Source: Ectopseudomonas composti
Lineage (GTDB): Bacteria; Pseudomonadota; Gammaproteobacteria; Pseudomonadales; Pseudomonadaceae
DNA length: 5,656 nucleotides
Reading direction: 5' to 3'
Assembly (NCBI GenBank): GCA_946886245.1
Contig: CAMPIF010000316.1
Span: 1 to 5,656 of the forward strand
This document shows positions 1 through 5,202 of this stretch, one piece after another; within the stretch, counting starts at the first letter, position 1, and the number at the start of each line of letters is the position of its first letter. The notes beneath the pieces are model-generated. The model searched no databases. It had not been told where the DNA came from and was given only the letters and a program-made list of their open reading frames with translations. The position numbers were made by a program, and so were the translations under genes.

Positions 1-51
1 TTCCTCGAACTTACGGGCGACGATCTTCTCCAGTACGGTTGGCACGCTCAC
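1..51 (-). CDS. trpC: Indole-3-glycerol phosphate synthase, N-terminal 17 codons only (partial)
   Basis: This is the start of trpC, cut by the left edge of the window. The visible residues read (M/V)[16 protein letters not shown], which matches the N-terminal helix of pseudomonad indole-glycerol phosphate synthases. From family knowledge, the enzyme closes the ring of carboxyphenylamino-deoxyribulose phosphate to give indole-3-glycerol phosphate in cytosolic tryptophan synthesis. The start is GTG at 51, which overlaps the trpD stop as GTGA. AGGAG lies 8 nt upstream, inside the end of trpD, and supports this start. A second GTG two codons later is possible but less well placed. No catalytic residues are in view, so the call rests on this short N-terminus and on its position directly after trpD. 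The overlap suggests translational coupling. Confidence 0.88.
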   Translation of the reverse strand, partial: MSVPTVLEKIVARKFEE

Positions 52-1094
52 CCTTCGTTCTCCTGTTTGAATACCGCGGTAAAGGACACCAGCTCTTCCA
101 GCTTCTCGCGCGCCAGGCCGGTGTGCAGGGCGTCATGCGCCAGTTGCATACCTTCGCGCAGGCTGCTGGCATGGTCAGCAGCATAGAGCGCCGCGCCGGC
201 GTTGAGCACGATCATGTCGGCGGCCTTCTGGCCATTGTCAGTCTTGCGCCGGCCGAGGGCATCGTGGATCAGCGCCAGCGACTGCTCGGCGTTGTCGACG
301 GTCAGGCCGATCAGGCTCTGACTCTTGATGCCGAAATCCTCAGGCTGGATGCGGTACTCGCTGACCACGCCATTTTTCAGCTCGGCGATGAAGGTCGGCG
401 CGGCCAGGCTGATCTCGTCCAGGCCATCCTGCGCGTGTACCACCAATACGTGCTCGCTGCCCAGGCGCTGCAGCACTTCGGCCATGGGTCGGCACAGCGC
501 CTGGCTGAATACGCCGATGACCTGATGCTTGGCGCCTGCCGGGTTGGTCATCGGGCCAAGCATGTTGAAAAGGGTGCGCAGGCCCAGCTCGCGGCGCGGG
601 CCGATGGCGTGCTTCATCGCGCCGTGATGCGAGGGGGCGAACATGAAGCCGACGCCGACGCTCTCGACACAGCGCGCTACCTGCTCGGGCTTGAGCCCCA
701 GGTAGACGCCGGCGGCTTCCAGCAGATCGGCACTGCCGCTCTTGCCGGAGACTGCGCGGTTGCCGTGCTTGGCCACCTTGCCGCCAGCCGCCGCGACGAC
801 GAAGGCCGCCGCGGTGGAGACGTTGAAGATGTTCATGCCGTCGCCACCGGTGCCGCAGGTATCGACCAGACGCTCGGCGTCGATGACCACGGGCGCGGCC
901 AGCTCGCGCATGACGCTGGCGGCGCCGACGATCTCGTCGATGGTCTCGCTCTTCATGCGCATGCCCATGAGGAAGGCGCCGACCTGCGCGTCGGTGCACT
1001 GCCCGGTCATGATCTCGCGCATCACCGCCTGCATTTCCTCGGTGGTCAGATCGAGCTGGGTGACGATGCGGCCCAGGGCTTCCTTGATATTCAT
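48..1094 (-). CDS. trpD: Anthranilate phosphoribosyltransferase
   Basis: This 348-residue cytosolic enzyme transfers phosphoribosyl from PRPP to anthranilate, the second committed step of tryptophan synthesis. The length is normal for the stand-alone (not trpG-fused) family. Visible signatures are the glycine-rich PRPP loop CGTGGDG at residues 80-86, NVSTA at 91-95, KHGNR at 109-113, the anthranilate-side segment [13 protein letters not shown] at 173-185, and the Mg-binding DGLDE at 223-227. All look intact. The ATG at 1094 overlaps the trpG stop as ATGA, with GGAGG 9 nt upstream inside trpG. The 3' end overlaps trpC as GTGA. It sits in a tight trpE-G-D-C run, so it should be co-transcribed and translationally coupled with both neighbours. 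Long open frames on the opposite strand are a by-product of GC-rich codon use. Confidence 0.98.
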   Translation of the reverse strand: MNIKEALGRIVTQLDLTTEEMQAVMREIMTGQCTDAQVGAFLMGMRMKSETIDEIVGAASVMRELAAPVVIDAERLVDTCGTGGDGMNIFNVSTAAAFVVAAAGGKVAKHGNRAVSGKSGSADLLEAAGVYLGLKPEQVARCVESVGVGFMFAPSHHGAMKHAIGPRRELGLRTLFNMLGPMTNPAGAKHQVIGVFSQALCRPMAEVLQRLGSEHVLVVHAQDGLDEISLAAPTFIAELKNGVVSEYRIQPEDFGIKSQSLIGLTVDNAEQSLALIHDALGRRKTDNGQKAADMIVLNAGAALYAADHASSLREGMQLAHDALHTGLAREKLEELVSFTAVFKQENEG

Positions 1095-1687
1095 GCGCGC
1101 ACGCCTCCGGTCTGCTTGAGGAAATTGGCGAACAGTTCGTGGCCCTGCTCGGTGAGGATGGATTCGGGGTGGAACTGCACGCCCTCGATGTTCAGGGTCT
1201 TGTGGCGCAGGCCCATGATCTCGTCGACCGAGCCGTCTTCATGCTGGGTCCAGGCGGTGATTTCCAGGCAATCCGGCAGGGTTTCACGCTTGACCACCAG
1301 GGAATGATAGCGGGTCACGGTGAGCGGGTTGTTGAGGCCGGCGAACACGCCCTTGTCCTCATGGAATACCGGGCTGGTCTTGCCGTGCATCACCTGGCGC
1401 GCACGCACCACGTCGCCGCCGTAGGCCTGGCCGATGCTCTGGTGGCCGAGGCAGACGCCGAGAATCGGCAGCTTGCCGGCGAAATGCAGGATGGACTCGA
1501 TGGACACACCGGCCTCGGTCGGCGTGCAGGGGCCGGGCGAGACGACAATGCGCTCGGGCTGCAAAGCCTCGATCTCGGCGATGCTCAGCTCGTCGTTGCG
1601 GATCACGTGCACGTCGGCACCCAGCTCGCCCAGGTACTGCACGACGTTGTAGGTGAAGGAGTCGTAGTTATCGATCATCAAAAGCAT
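1091..1687 (-). CDS. trpG: Anthranilate synthase component II, glutamine amidotransferase subunit
   Basis: TrpG (198 residues) hydrolyses glutamine and channels ammonia to TrpE for anthranilate formation. It is a class I (triad) glutamine amidotransferase. The oxyanion-side motif SPGPCTP is at residues 50-56, the nucleophile elbow GVCLGHQ at 77-83 has Cys79, and FHPE at 172-175 supplies His173 and Glu175, so the triad is complete. The N-terminus [14 protein letters not shown] is typical of TrpG/PabA. The sequence alone cannot exclude shared use in p-aminobenzoate synthesis, but its place between trpE and trpD makes tryptophan synthesis its main role. The ATG at 1687 is preceded at 7 nt by GAGGAG, which lies in the 13-bp gap after the trpE stop. 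There is no room for a separate leader or promoter there, unlike pseudomonads in which trpGDC is a distinct operon. Confidence 0.97.
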   Translation of the reverse strand: MLLMIDNYDSFTYNVVQYLGELGADVHVIRNDELSIAEIEALQPERIVVSPGPCTPTEAGVSIESILHFAGKLPILGVCLGHQSIGQAYGGDVVRARQVMHGKTSPVFHEDKGVFAGLNNPLTVTRYHSLVVKRETLPDCLEITAWTQHEDGSVDEIMGLRHKTLNIEGVQFHPESILTEQGHELFANFLKQTGGVRA

Positions 1688-1700
1688 GGTACGGCTCCTC

Positions 1701-3191
1701 TTATTCCTGGGCCTGGACGGCAGTCTGTTCGGCGAGTGCGACAGCGCGGAACATGGCGCGGCGCTTGTTCAGGGTTTCTTCCCACTCCAGCGCGGGCACC
1801 GAGTCGGCAACGATGCCGGCGCCGGCCTGCACGTGCAGCTCGCCGTCCTTGATCACCGCCGTGCGAATGGCAATCGCGGTGTCCATGTTGCCGTTCCAGG
1901 CGTAGTAACCGACCGCACCGCCATAGACGCCGCGCTTGACCGGTTCCAGCTCGTCGATGATCTCCATGGCGCGGATCTTCGGGGCGCCGGACAGGGTGCC
2001 GGCCGGCAGGATGGCACGGAGCGCGTCCATCGAAGTCAGGCCCTTCTTCAGCTCGCCAGTGACGTTGGAAACGATGTGCATGACGTTGGAATAACGCTCG
2101 ATGACCATCTTCTCGGTGAGTTTCACCGAGCCGATTTCCGAGACGCGCCCGGTATCGTTGCGACCCAGGTCGATCAGCATCAGGTGCTCGGCGACTTCCT
2201 TGGCATCGGCCAGCAGGTCTTGCTCCAGCGCCAGGTCGGCCTCTTCGGTGGCACCGCGCGGGCGGGTGCCGGCGATGGGCCGCACGGTGACCAGATTGTC
2301 CTCGACACGCACCAGCACCTCGGGCGACGAACCCACCACATGGAAATCGCCGAAGTTGAAGAAGTACATGTAGGGCGTCGGATTGATGCAACGCAGTGCG
2401 CGGTACAGGTCGATGGGCGCCGCCTTGAACGGAATCGACATGCGCTGGGAAATCACCACCTGCATGCAGTCGCCCGCCAGGATGTAATCCTTGATGGCGC
2501 TGACCGAGCGCTCGTAATCCTCGCGACTGAAGCTGGAGCGGAACGCGGGCTCTTCGCCCGCAGGCTTGTTCAGATCCACACCCAGACGCGGGGTGAACGG
2601 CTGACGCAGCTTGTGCAGGATTTCCTGCAGTTGCGCCTGGCCACGCTCGAAGGCCTGCGCCTCGGCCGGATCAGCCAGCACGATGGCGTGCATCTTGCCC
2701 GCCAGGTTGTCGAACACCACCACGGCATCGGAGACGTTGAGCAGGATATCCGGCGTGCCCAGCGCATCGGGATTGACCCCGGCAGCGAGCTTGGGCTCCA
2801 CGTATCGAACGCTGTCGTAGGCGAAGTAACCCACCAGACCACCATTGAAACGCGGCAGCCCGGCGATGGTCGGCACCTTGTAGCGCGCCTTGAACTGCTC
2901 GACGAAGGCCAGTGGATCGGCGCACTCGTGGCGCTCGACCTCGACGCCGTCGGTGGTGATCACCACCTCATGACCCTGCACACGCAGCACGGTGCGCGCC
3001 GGCAGGCCGATGATCGAGTAGCGGCCCCACTTCTCGCCGCCCTGCACGGATTCCAGCAGGTAGGAGTTGGGCGCATCGGCCAGTTTCAGGTAGATCGACA
3101 GCGGCGTGTCGAAGTCGGCGATGGTTTCGCAGGCAAGCGGAATGCGGTTGTAGCCTTCAGCGGCTAAACGCAGGAATTCTTCATGGGTCAT
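1701..3191 (-). CDS. trpE: Anthranilate synthase component I
   Basis: TrpE converts chorismate and ammonia (from TrpG) to anthranilate, the first and feedback-inhibited step of tryptophan synthesis. With the ATG at 3191 it has 496 residues, about the family length. Numbered from that start, the tryptophan-binding elements LLES (45-48) and NPTPYMYF (270-277) are present, so feedback inhibition is expected. The chorismate-binding domain shows [11 protein letters not shown] (303-313), DLGRND (341-346), GTLSGAPK (398-405) and [10 protein letters not shown] (457-466). I chose the ATG at 3191 because GAGG lies 6 nt upstream and because pseudomonad TrpE proteins begin near [18 protein letters not shown]. 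An in-frame ATG at 3203 would add MRLI but lacks a ribosome site. PabB is a paralogue, but the adjacency to trpGDC and the Trp leader upstream argue for TrpE. trpG follows after 13 bp. Confidence 0.97.
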   Translation of the reverse strand: MTHEEFLRLAAEGYNRIPLACETIADFDTPLSIYLKLADAPNSYLLESVQGGEKWGRYSIIGLPARTVLRVQGHEVVITTDGVEVERHECADPLAFVEQFKARYKVPTIAGLPRFNGGLVGYFAYDSVRYVEPKLAAGVNPDALGTPDILLNVSDAVVVFDNLAGKMHAIVLADPAEAQAFERGQAQLQEILHKLRQPFTPRLGVDLNKPAGEEPAFRSSFSREDYERSVSAIKDYILAGDCMQVVISQRMSIPFKAAPIDLYRALRCINPTPYMYFFNFGDFHVVGSSPEVLVRVEDNLVTVRPIAGTRPRGATEEADLALEQDLLADAKEVAEHLMLIDLGRNDTGRVSEIGSVKLTEKMVIERYSNVMHIVSNVTGELKKGLTSMDALRAILPAGTLSGAPKIRAMEIIDELEPVKRGVYGGAVGYYAWNGNMDTAIAIRTAVIKDGELHVQAGAGIVADSVPALEWEETLNKRRAMFRAVALAEQTAVQAQE

Positions 3192-3258
3192 GATCAGCCT
3201 CATGGCTCGGGGTAAACGGTCGGGTGCAAACGGGCCGCGCGGCGGCGGCAGGACGAGA
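3192..3258 (-). promoter_or_regulatory. Probable trp attenuator region between leader peptide and trpE
   Basis: This 67-nt stretch joins the leader peptide stop to the trpE start and should hold the antiterminator and terminator elements. Directly visible is a very GC-rich block, including GCCGCGCGGC (a perfect palindrome), followed by CCGTTTG. CGCC-type segments there can pair back to the GGCGCTGGCG of the Trp codons, as region 2 would pair with region 1. There is no convincing run of T after any stem; the best is TTT. The exact 2:3 and 3:4 pairing is therefore unresolved. The role is inferred from the Trp codons just upstream and from published attenuation of trpE in P. putida. Confidence 0.5.
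3198..3201 (-). promoter_or_regulatory. trpE ribosome binding site that decides the start
   Basis: GAGG lies 6 nt before the ATG at 3191. It sits inside what would be the first codons of the longer frame beginning at 3203. The 3203 ATG has only CCGAGCC before it, with no purine-rich Shine-Dalgarno sequence. A short AGCC-ATGA-GGCT hairpin could partly enclose this GAGG. Confidence 0.6.
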
Positions 3259-3303
3259 TCAGGCGCGCCAGCGCCAACGGGCCAGAGCCTTGATCACTTT
3301 CAT
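3259..3303 (-). CDS. trpL: trp operon leader peptide (14 aa, attenuation)
   Basis: This is a 14-codon frame, ATG to TGA, encoding [14 protein letters not shown]. Trp codons at positions 10 and 12 are placed just before the stop, the hallmark of a tryptophan attenuator leader. It begins MK-x-I, like the E. coli leader, and lies 67 nt before the trpE start on the same strand. Expected action: when charged tRNA-Trp is scarce, the ribosome stalls at the W-R-W codons and favours antitermination into trpE and the trpGDC genes behind it. Weaknesses: there is no clear Shine-Dalgarno before the ATG, and the terminator is not canonical. A GTG further upstream in frame would add an extra Trp codon directly before this ATG, but it also lacks a good ribosome site. 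The frame is too short for routine gene finding. Trp density, spacing and context make it convincing. Confidence 0.82.
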   Translation of the reverse strand: MKVIKALARWRWRA

Positions 3304-3366
3304 CCAGAGTTTGCAGCTAACCACCACGGTGCGATCTCGACAGGCGGGGGAATAAGGAGAGCGGCC

Positions 3367-3396
3367 ACGTTAGCAGCTACACGCTACACGCTGCAA
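3367..3396 (-). promoter_or_regulatory. Possible promoter for the trpL-trpEGDC operon
   Basis: On the minus strand TTGCAG (3396-3391) and TAACGT (3372-3367) are separated by 18 bp. Each matches the sigma-70 consensus at only three of six positions. Transcription would begin near 3360, about 57 nt before the leader peptide ATG, a reasonable leader length. The -35 and spacer overlap a 7-bp tandem repeat. This is a weak, position-based call. Confidence 0.25.
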
Positions 3397-3400
3397 GCTG
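3376..3400. repeat. Degenerate 7-bp tandem repeat (GCTACAC / GCTGCAA)
   Basis: Three and a half units of a heptamer are seen on the plus strand: GCTACAC, GCTACAC, GCTGCAA, then GCTG. Strings of GCTNCAA-like heptamers are common in intergenic DNA of pseudomonads. Here they lie in the gph-trpE gap and overlap the possible trp promoter. The helical phase is not maintained (7 bp), so a protein-binding array is not implied. Confidence 0.6.
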
Positions 3401-3423
3401 GGCAAGGCGATCGCTGTTCAGCC

Positions 3424-3473
3424 GTAGGGTGGACGACGCTTCACCCGTCCACCGGCAAGGTCATGTCGGTGGA
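3424..3473. repeat. GTAGGGTGGAC-type hairpin repeat downstream of gph
   Basis: The segment starts GTAGGGTGGAC and forms two overlapping hairpins. The first pairs GGTGGACG (3428-3435) with CGTCCACC (3446-3453) around a 10-nt loop. The second pairs TCCACCG (3448-3454) with CGGTGGA (3467-3473) around a 12-nt loop. The arms compete, so only one forms at a time. It shares its opening with the repeats before rpe but is not a full copy of them. It lies 27 bp beyond the gph stop and could slow or end rpe-gph transcription, but neither arm is followed by a T run on the minus strand. I therefore call it a dispersed palindromic repeat rather than an intrinsic terminator. Confidence 0.65.
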
Positions 3474-3499
3474 TGAATACCGCGCGAGCTGCCCCGCCC

Positions 3500-4180
3500 C
3501 TACAACAACTCGGCCAGGTTATCGACCACCAGGCTTGGCCGCTCCTCGGCAATCGGCCGGCCGTGGTTGTAGCCGTAACTCACGGCGACGCAGGGCACCG
3601 CGGCAGCGCGCGCGGCCAGCACGTCGTTGCGCGAGTCGCCGACGAACAACGATTGCGCCGCCTCGACCCCGGCCAGACGCATCACCTGCAACAGCGCAGC
3701 CGGGTCGGGCTTCTGCTGCGCCAGGGTGTCACCGCCGATGATCCAGCGGAAATAGCCGCCCAGGCCGACCTGCTCCAGCAACGGCGCGACGAAGCGCTCC
3801 GGTTTGTTGGTCACCACGGCGAGCTCGACGGCCGCCGTGCTCAGCGCTTCGAGCAGCTCGTGCACGCCGGGATACAACGCGGTCAGGTGATGACAGTCGG
3901 CATAGATATCGAGAAAGCGCGCCAGCGCCTGCTCGGTTTCAGCCTCGCCCACAGCGGCATGCTCCAGGCCACCGGCCAGGGCGCGGCGCACCAGCACCCG
4001 CGCGCCGTTGCCGACCCAGTCACGGACCTTTTCAACGCCAGCTGGCGCGCGGCCCAGCTCGACCAGCATGCGGTCGACCGCTTCGGCCAGGTCCGGCACC
4101 GAGTCGATCAGCGTGCCGTCCAGGTCGAACATCACCAGGCGCGGCAGCTCACCGCCGCACAATGCGCGCAGCGGTTTCAT
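3500..4180 (-). CDS. gph: Phosphoglycolate phosphatase (HAD superfamily)
   Basis: This 226-residue HAD-family phosphatase matches the Gph/CbbZ type, which dephosphorylates 2-phosphoglycolate (for example from DNA 3'-end repair) to glycolate in the cytosol. All four HAD motifs are present: motif I DLDGTL at residues 19-24, with nucleophile Asp19 and acid/base Asp21; motif II VVTNK at 122-126, with Thr124; Lys157 in QQKPDP; and motif IV GDSRND at 181-186, with Asp182 and Asp186. A helical C1-type cap lies between motifs I and II. The ATG at 4180 overlaps the rpe stop as ATGA, with AGG about 7-10 nt upstream, so it is coupled to rpe. The rpe-gph pair upstream of trpE is a standard pseudomonad order. 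Substrate specificity cannot be proven from sequence, since related HAD enzymes act on other small phosphoesters. Nothing appears truncated. Confidence 0.92.
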   Translation of the reverse strand: MKPLRALCGGELPRLVMFDLDGTLIDSVPDLAEAVDRMLVELGRAPAGVEKVRDWVGNGARVLVRRALAGGLEHAAVGEAETEQALARFLDIYADCHHLTALYPGVHELLEALSTAAVELAVVTNKPERFVAPLLEQVGLGGYFRWIIGGDTLAQQKPDPAALLQVMRLAGVEAAQSLFVGDSRNDVLAARAAAVPCVAVSYGYNHGRPIAEERPSLVVDNLAELL

Positions 4181-4851
4181 CCACGCACCTGGGCCAGCTC
4201 GGCGCGCATGGCATCGATCACCGCCTTGTAGTCCGGCTGGTTGAAGATGGCCGAACCGGCAACGAAGGTGTCGGCGCCCGCCTCGGCGATCTCGCGAATG
4301 TTCTGCACGTTGACGCCGCCGTCGATCTCCAGGCGAATCTCGCGGCCACTGGCATCGATCAGCGCGCGGGCTTCGCGCAGCTTGTCGAGGGTGCCGGGGA
4401 TGAACTTCTGCCCACCGAAACCGGGGTTGACGCTCATCAGCAGGATCATGTCGACCTTGTCCATCACGTACTTGAGCACGTCCAGCGGCGTGGCCGGGTT
4501 GAACACCAGGCCGGCCTTGGCGCCACCGGCCTTGATCAGCTGCAGGGAACGGTCGATGTGCTCGGAGGCTTCCGGGTGGAAGGTGATGTAGGAGGCGCCG
4601 GCCTCGATGAAGTCACCGATGATGCGATCCACCGGCTTGACCATCAGGTGCGCGTCGATCGGCGCGGTAATGCCGTACTTGCGCAGCGCCGAGCAGACCA
4701 TCGGGCCGATGGTCAGGTTGGGCACGTAGTGGTTGTCCATGACATCGAAGTGGACGATGTCCGCACCGGCGGCGAGTACGTTGTCCACTTCCTCACCCAG
4801 GCGGGCGAAGTCGGCGGAAAGGATCGACGGGGCGATGGCGAAGGGTTGCAT
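4177..4851 (-). CDS. rpe: Ribulose-phosphate 3-epimerase
   Basis: Rpe (224 residues) interconverts D-ribulose 5-phosphate and D-xylulose 5-phosphate in the non-oxidative pentose phosphate pathway, a cytosolic metal-dependent TIM-barrel reaction. The sequence shows APSILSADF at residues 7-15, HFDVMD at 34-39 (metal ligands His34 and Asp36), DAHLMV at 66-71 (His68), the phosphate-side loop NPGFGGQ at 142-148, and EIDGGV at 175-180 with catalytic Asp177. GSAIF at 199-203 completes the phosphate site. Length and motifs are complete. The ATG at 4851 has GAGG 6 nt upstream. Its stop overlaps gph as ATGA. Upstream lie tandem repeats with a promoter-like TACAAT and two terminator-like hairpins, so rpe is probably transcribed separately from gabD. 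Confidence 0.97.
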   Translation of the reverse strand: MQPFAIAPSILSADFARLGEEVDNVLAAGADIVHFDVMDNHYVPNLTIGPMVCSALRKYGITAPIDAHLMVKPVDRIIGDFIEAGASYITFHPEASEHIDRSLQLIKAGGAKAGLVFNPATPLDVLKYVMDKVDMILLMSVNPGFGGQKFIPGTLDKLREARALIDASGREIRLEIDGGVNVQNIREIAEAGADTFVAGSAIFNQPDYKAVIDAMRAELAQVRG

Positions 4852-4887
4852 GGCGCACCTCTAAGGGCTTGGGTCACGGTGGCGCGC

Positions 4888-4916
4888 ATTGTAACGGCTG
4901 TGGCGTCTTCAATCGA
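4888..4916 (-). promoter_or_regulatory. Possible rpe-gph promoter
   Basis: On the minus strand TACAAT (4893-4888) is a five-of-six match to the sigma-70 -10 box. TCGATT lies 17 bp upstream as a poor -35 (three of six). Initiation would fall near 4881, giving a 5' leader of about 30 nt before rpe. The same TACAAT and TCGATT recur in the second repeat copy at 5040-5045 and 5063-5068. Confidence 0.4.
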
Positions 4917-4991
4917 CCGAAGCCAGCTTGGCGTAGGGTGCGACATGCCGAAGGCTTGTCCACCATGGTTCGGCTGCGACGCAGCATGAAG

Positions 4992-5021
4992 AAAAGGTGG
5001 ACAAGCTTCGCGTTGTCCACC
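4992..5021 (-). terminator. Intrinsic terminator-like hairpin in repeat copy 1
   Basis: Read on the minus strand, GGTGGACAA pairs perfectly with TTGTCCACC (9 bp) around an 8-nt loop, followed at once by TTTTCTTC. The stem-plus-T layout fits rho-independent termination of leftward transcription coming from gabD. It lies 141 bp before rpe. On the plus strand no T run follows. Confidence 0.6.
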
Positions 5022-5032
5022 CTACGCACTGG

Positions 5033-5176
5033 GGCGCGCATTGTAGCGGCTGTAGAGCCTTCAATCGACCGAAGCCAGCTTCGCGTAGGGTGCGACATGC
5101 CGAAGGCTTGTCCACCATGGTTCGGCTGCGACGCTGCATGACAAAAGGCGGACAAGCTTCGCGTTGTCCACCCTAC
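5033..5176. repeat. Tandem repeat copy 2 downstream of gabD
   Basis: This second copy is directly adjacent to copy 1, offset by 152 bp over most of its length and 151 bp after the indel near 5140. It matches from GGCGCGCATTGTA to the closing CACCCTAC. The GTAGGGTG opening is at 5085-5092, and the arms GGCGGACAA (5147-5155) and TTGTCCACC (5164-5172) form the hairpin. One arm base differs from copy 1 (T to C), giving a G-T wobble on the minus strand. The GCTGCGACGCAGC palindrome of copy 1 is broken here by A to T. The repeat ends 26 bp from the gabD stop. Confidence 0.9.
5143..5172 (-). terminator. Probable gabD intrinsic terminator (repeat copy 2)
   Basis: On the minus strand a 9-bp stem, GGTGGACAA with TTGTCCGCC (one T-G wobble), encloses the 8-nt loop CGCGAAGC and is followed by TTTTGT. 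It begins 30 bp past the gabD stop, the usual place for a rho-independent terminator. It is the diverged twin of the hairpin at 4992-5021. Confidence 0.65.
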
Positions 5177-5202
5177 TCAAGGCACCGTGGGAGCCGCCGG
5201 CC

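Larger units (their letters stand above)
4881..5032. repeat. Tandem repeat copy 1 (152 bp) upstream of rpe
   Basis: This is the first of two head-to-tail copies. Over the alignable 145 bp (4881-5025) it differs from copy 2 by eight substitutions and one 1-bp indel, about 94% identity by hand alignment. Internally it runs from GGCGCGCATTGTA through AATCGACCGAAGCCAGCTT to an inverted-repeat module that opens GTAGGGTG (4933-4940) and closes CACCCTAC (5018-5025). Within the module GCTTGTCCACC (4954-4964) is the exact reverse complement of GGTGGACAAGC (4996-5006), and the latter arm can also pair with TTGTCCACC (5013-5021). GCCGAA (4947-4952) can pair with TTCGGC (4969-4974). Modules of this kind are dispersed in pseudomonad intergenic DNA. 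It encodes no credible protein. Confidence 0.9.

Noticed and set aside
39..1307. 422-codon plus-strand open frame opposite trpD and trpG
   Set aside because: It is antisense to two well-conserved enzymes, has low-complexity Ala/Gly/His/Asp-rich composition with no recognisable domain, and is the usual mirror of GC-rich third-position bias.
1686..3167. 493-codon plus-strand open frame opposite trpE
   Set aside because: It shadows trpE almost exactly, is rich in His, Asp, Gly and Arg, and shows no motif or family resemblance. It is explained by the codon structure of trpE.
3201..3203. Upstream in-frame ATG for trpE
   Set aside because: It has no Shine-Dalgarno sequence. The ATG 12 bp later has GAGG at 6 nt and fits the family N-terminus.
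3225..3315. 7-bp complementary pair TGCAAAC/GTTTGCA flanking the leader peptide
   Set aside because: A perfect 7-bp match within about 100 nt is expected fairly often by chance, and it does not extend. It was not used as attenuator evidence.
3316..3374. GCTAAC/GTTAGC inverted pair as a TrpR-like operator
   Set aside because: There are only 6 bp per arm and about 48 bp between arms, and it does not resemble a TrpR operator.
3190..3741. 183-codon plus-strand frame across the gph-trpE gap
   Set aside because: It runs through the leader peptide, repeats and the 3' end of gph in antisense, with Arg/Pro-rich composition and no homology signal.
4869..5155. Short open frames on both strands inside the tandem repeats (for example ending PKACPPWFGCDAA)
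   Set aside because: The similar peptides arise because the DNA repeats. The frames cross hairpins, shift relative to each other between copies and have no ribosome sites. They are products of repeat DNA.
4881..5176. CRISPR array
   Set aside because: There are only two units, directly abutting and about 150 bp long, with no short repeat-spacer alternation.
4881..5176. Insertion sequence or MITE with target duplication
   Set aside because: There is no transposase frame and no clear short target-site duplication flanking the pair. The ends could not be defined from this window alone.
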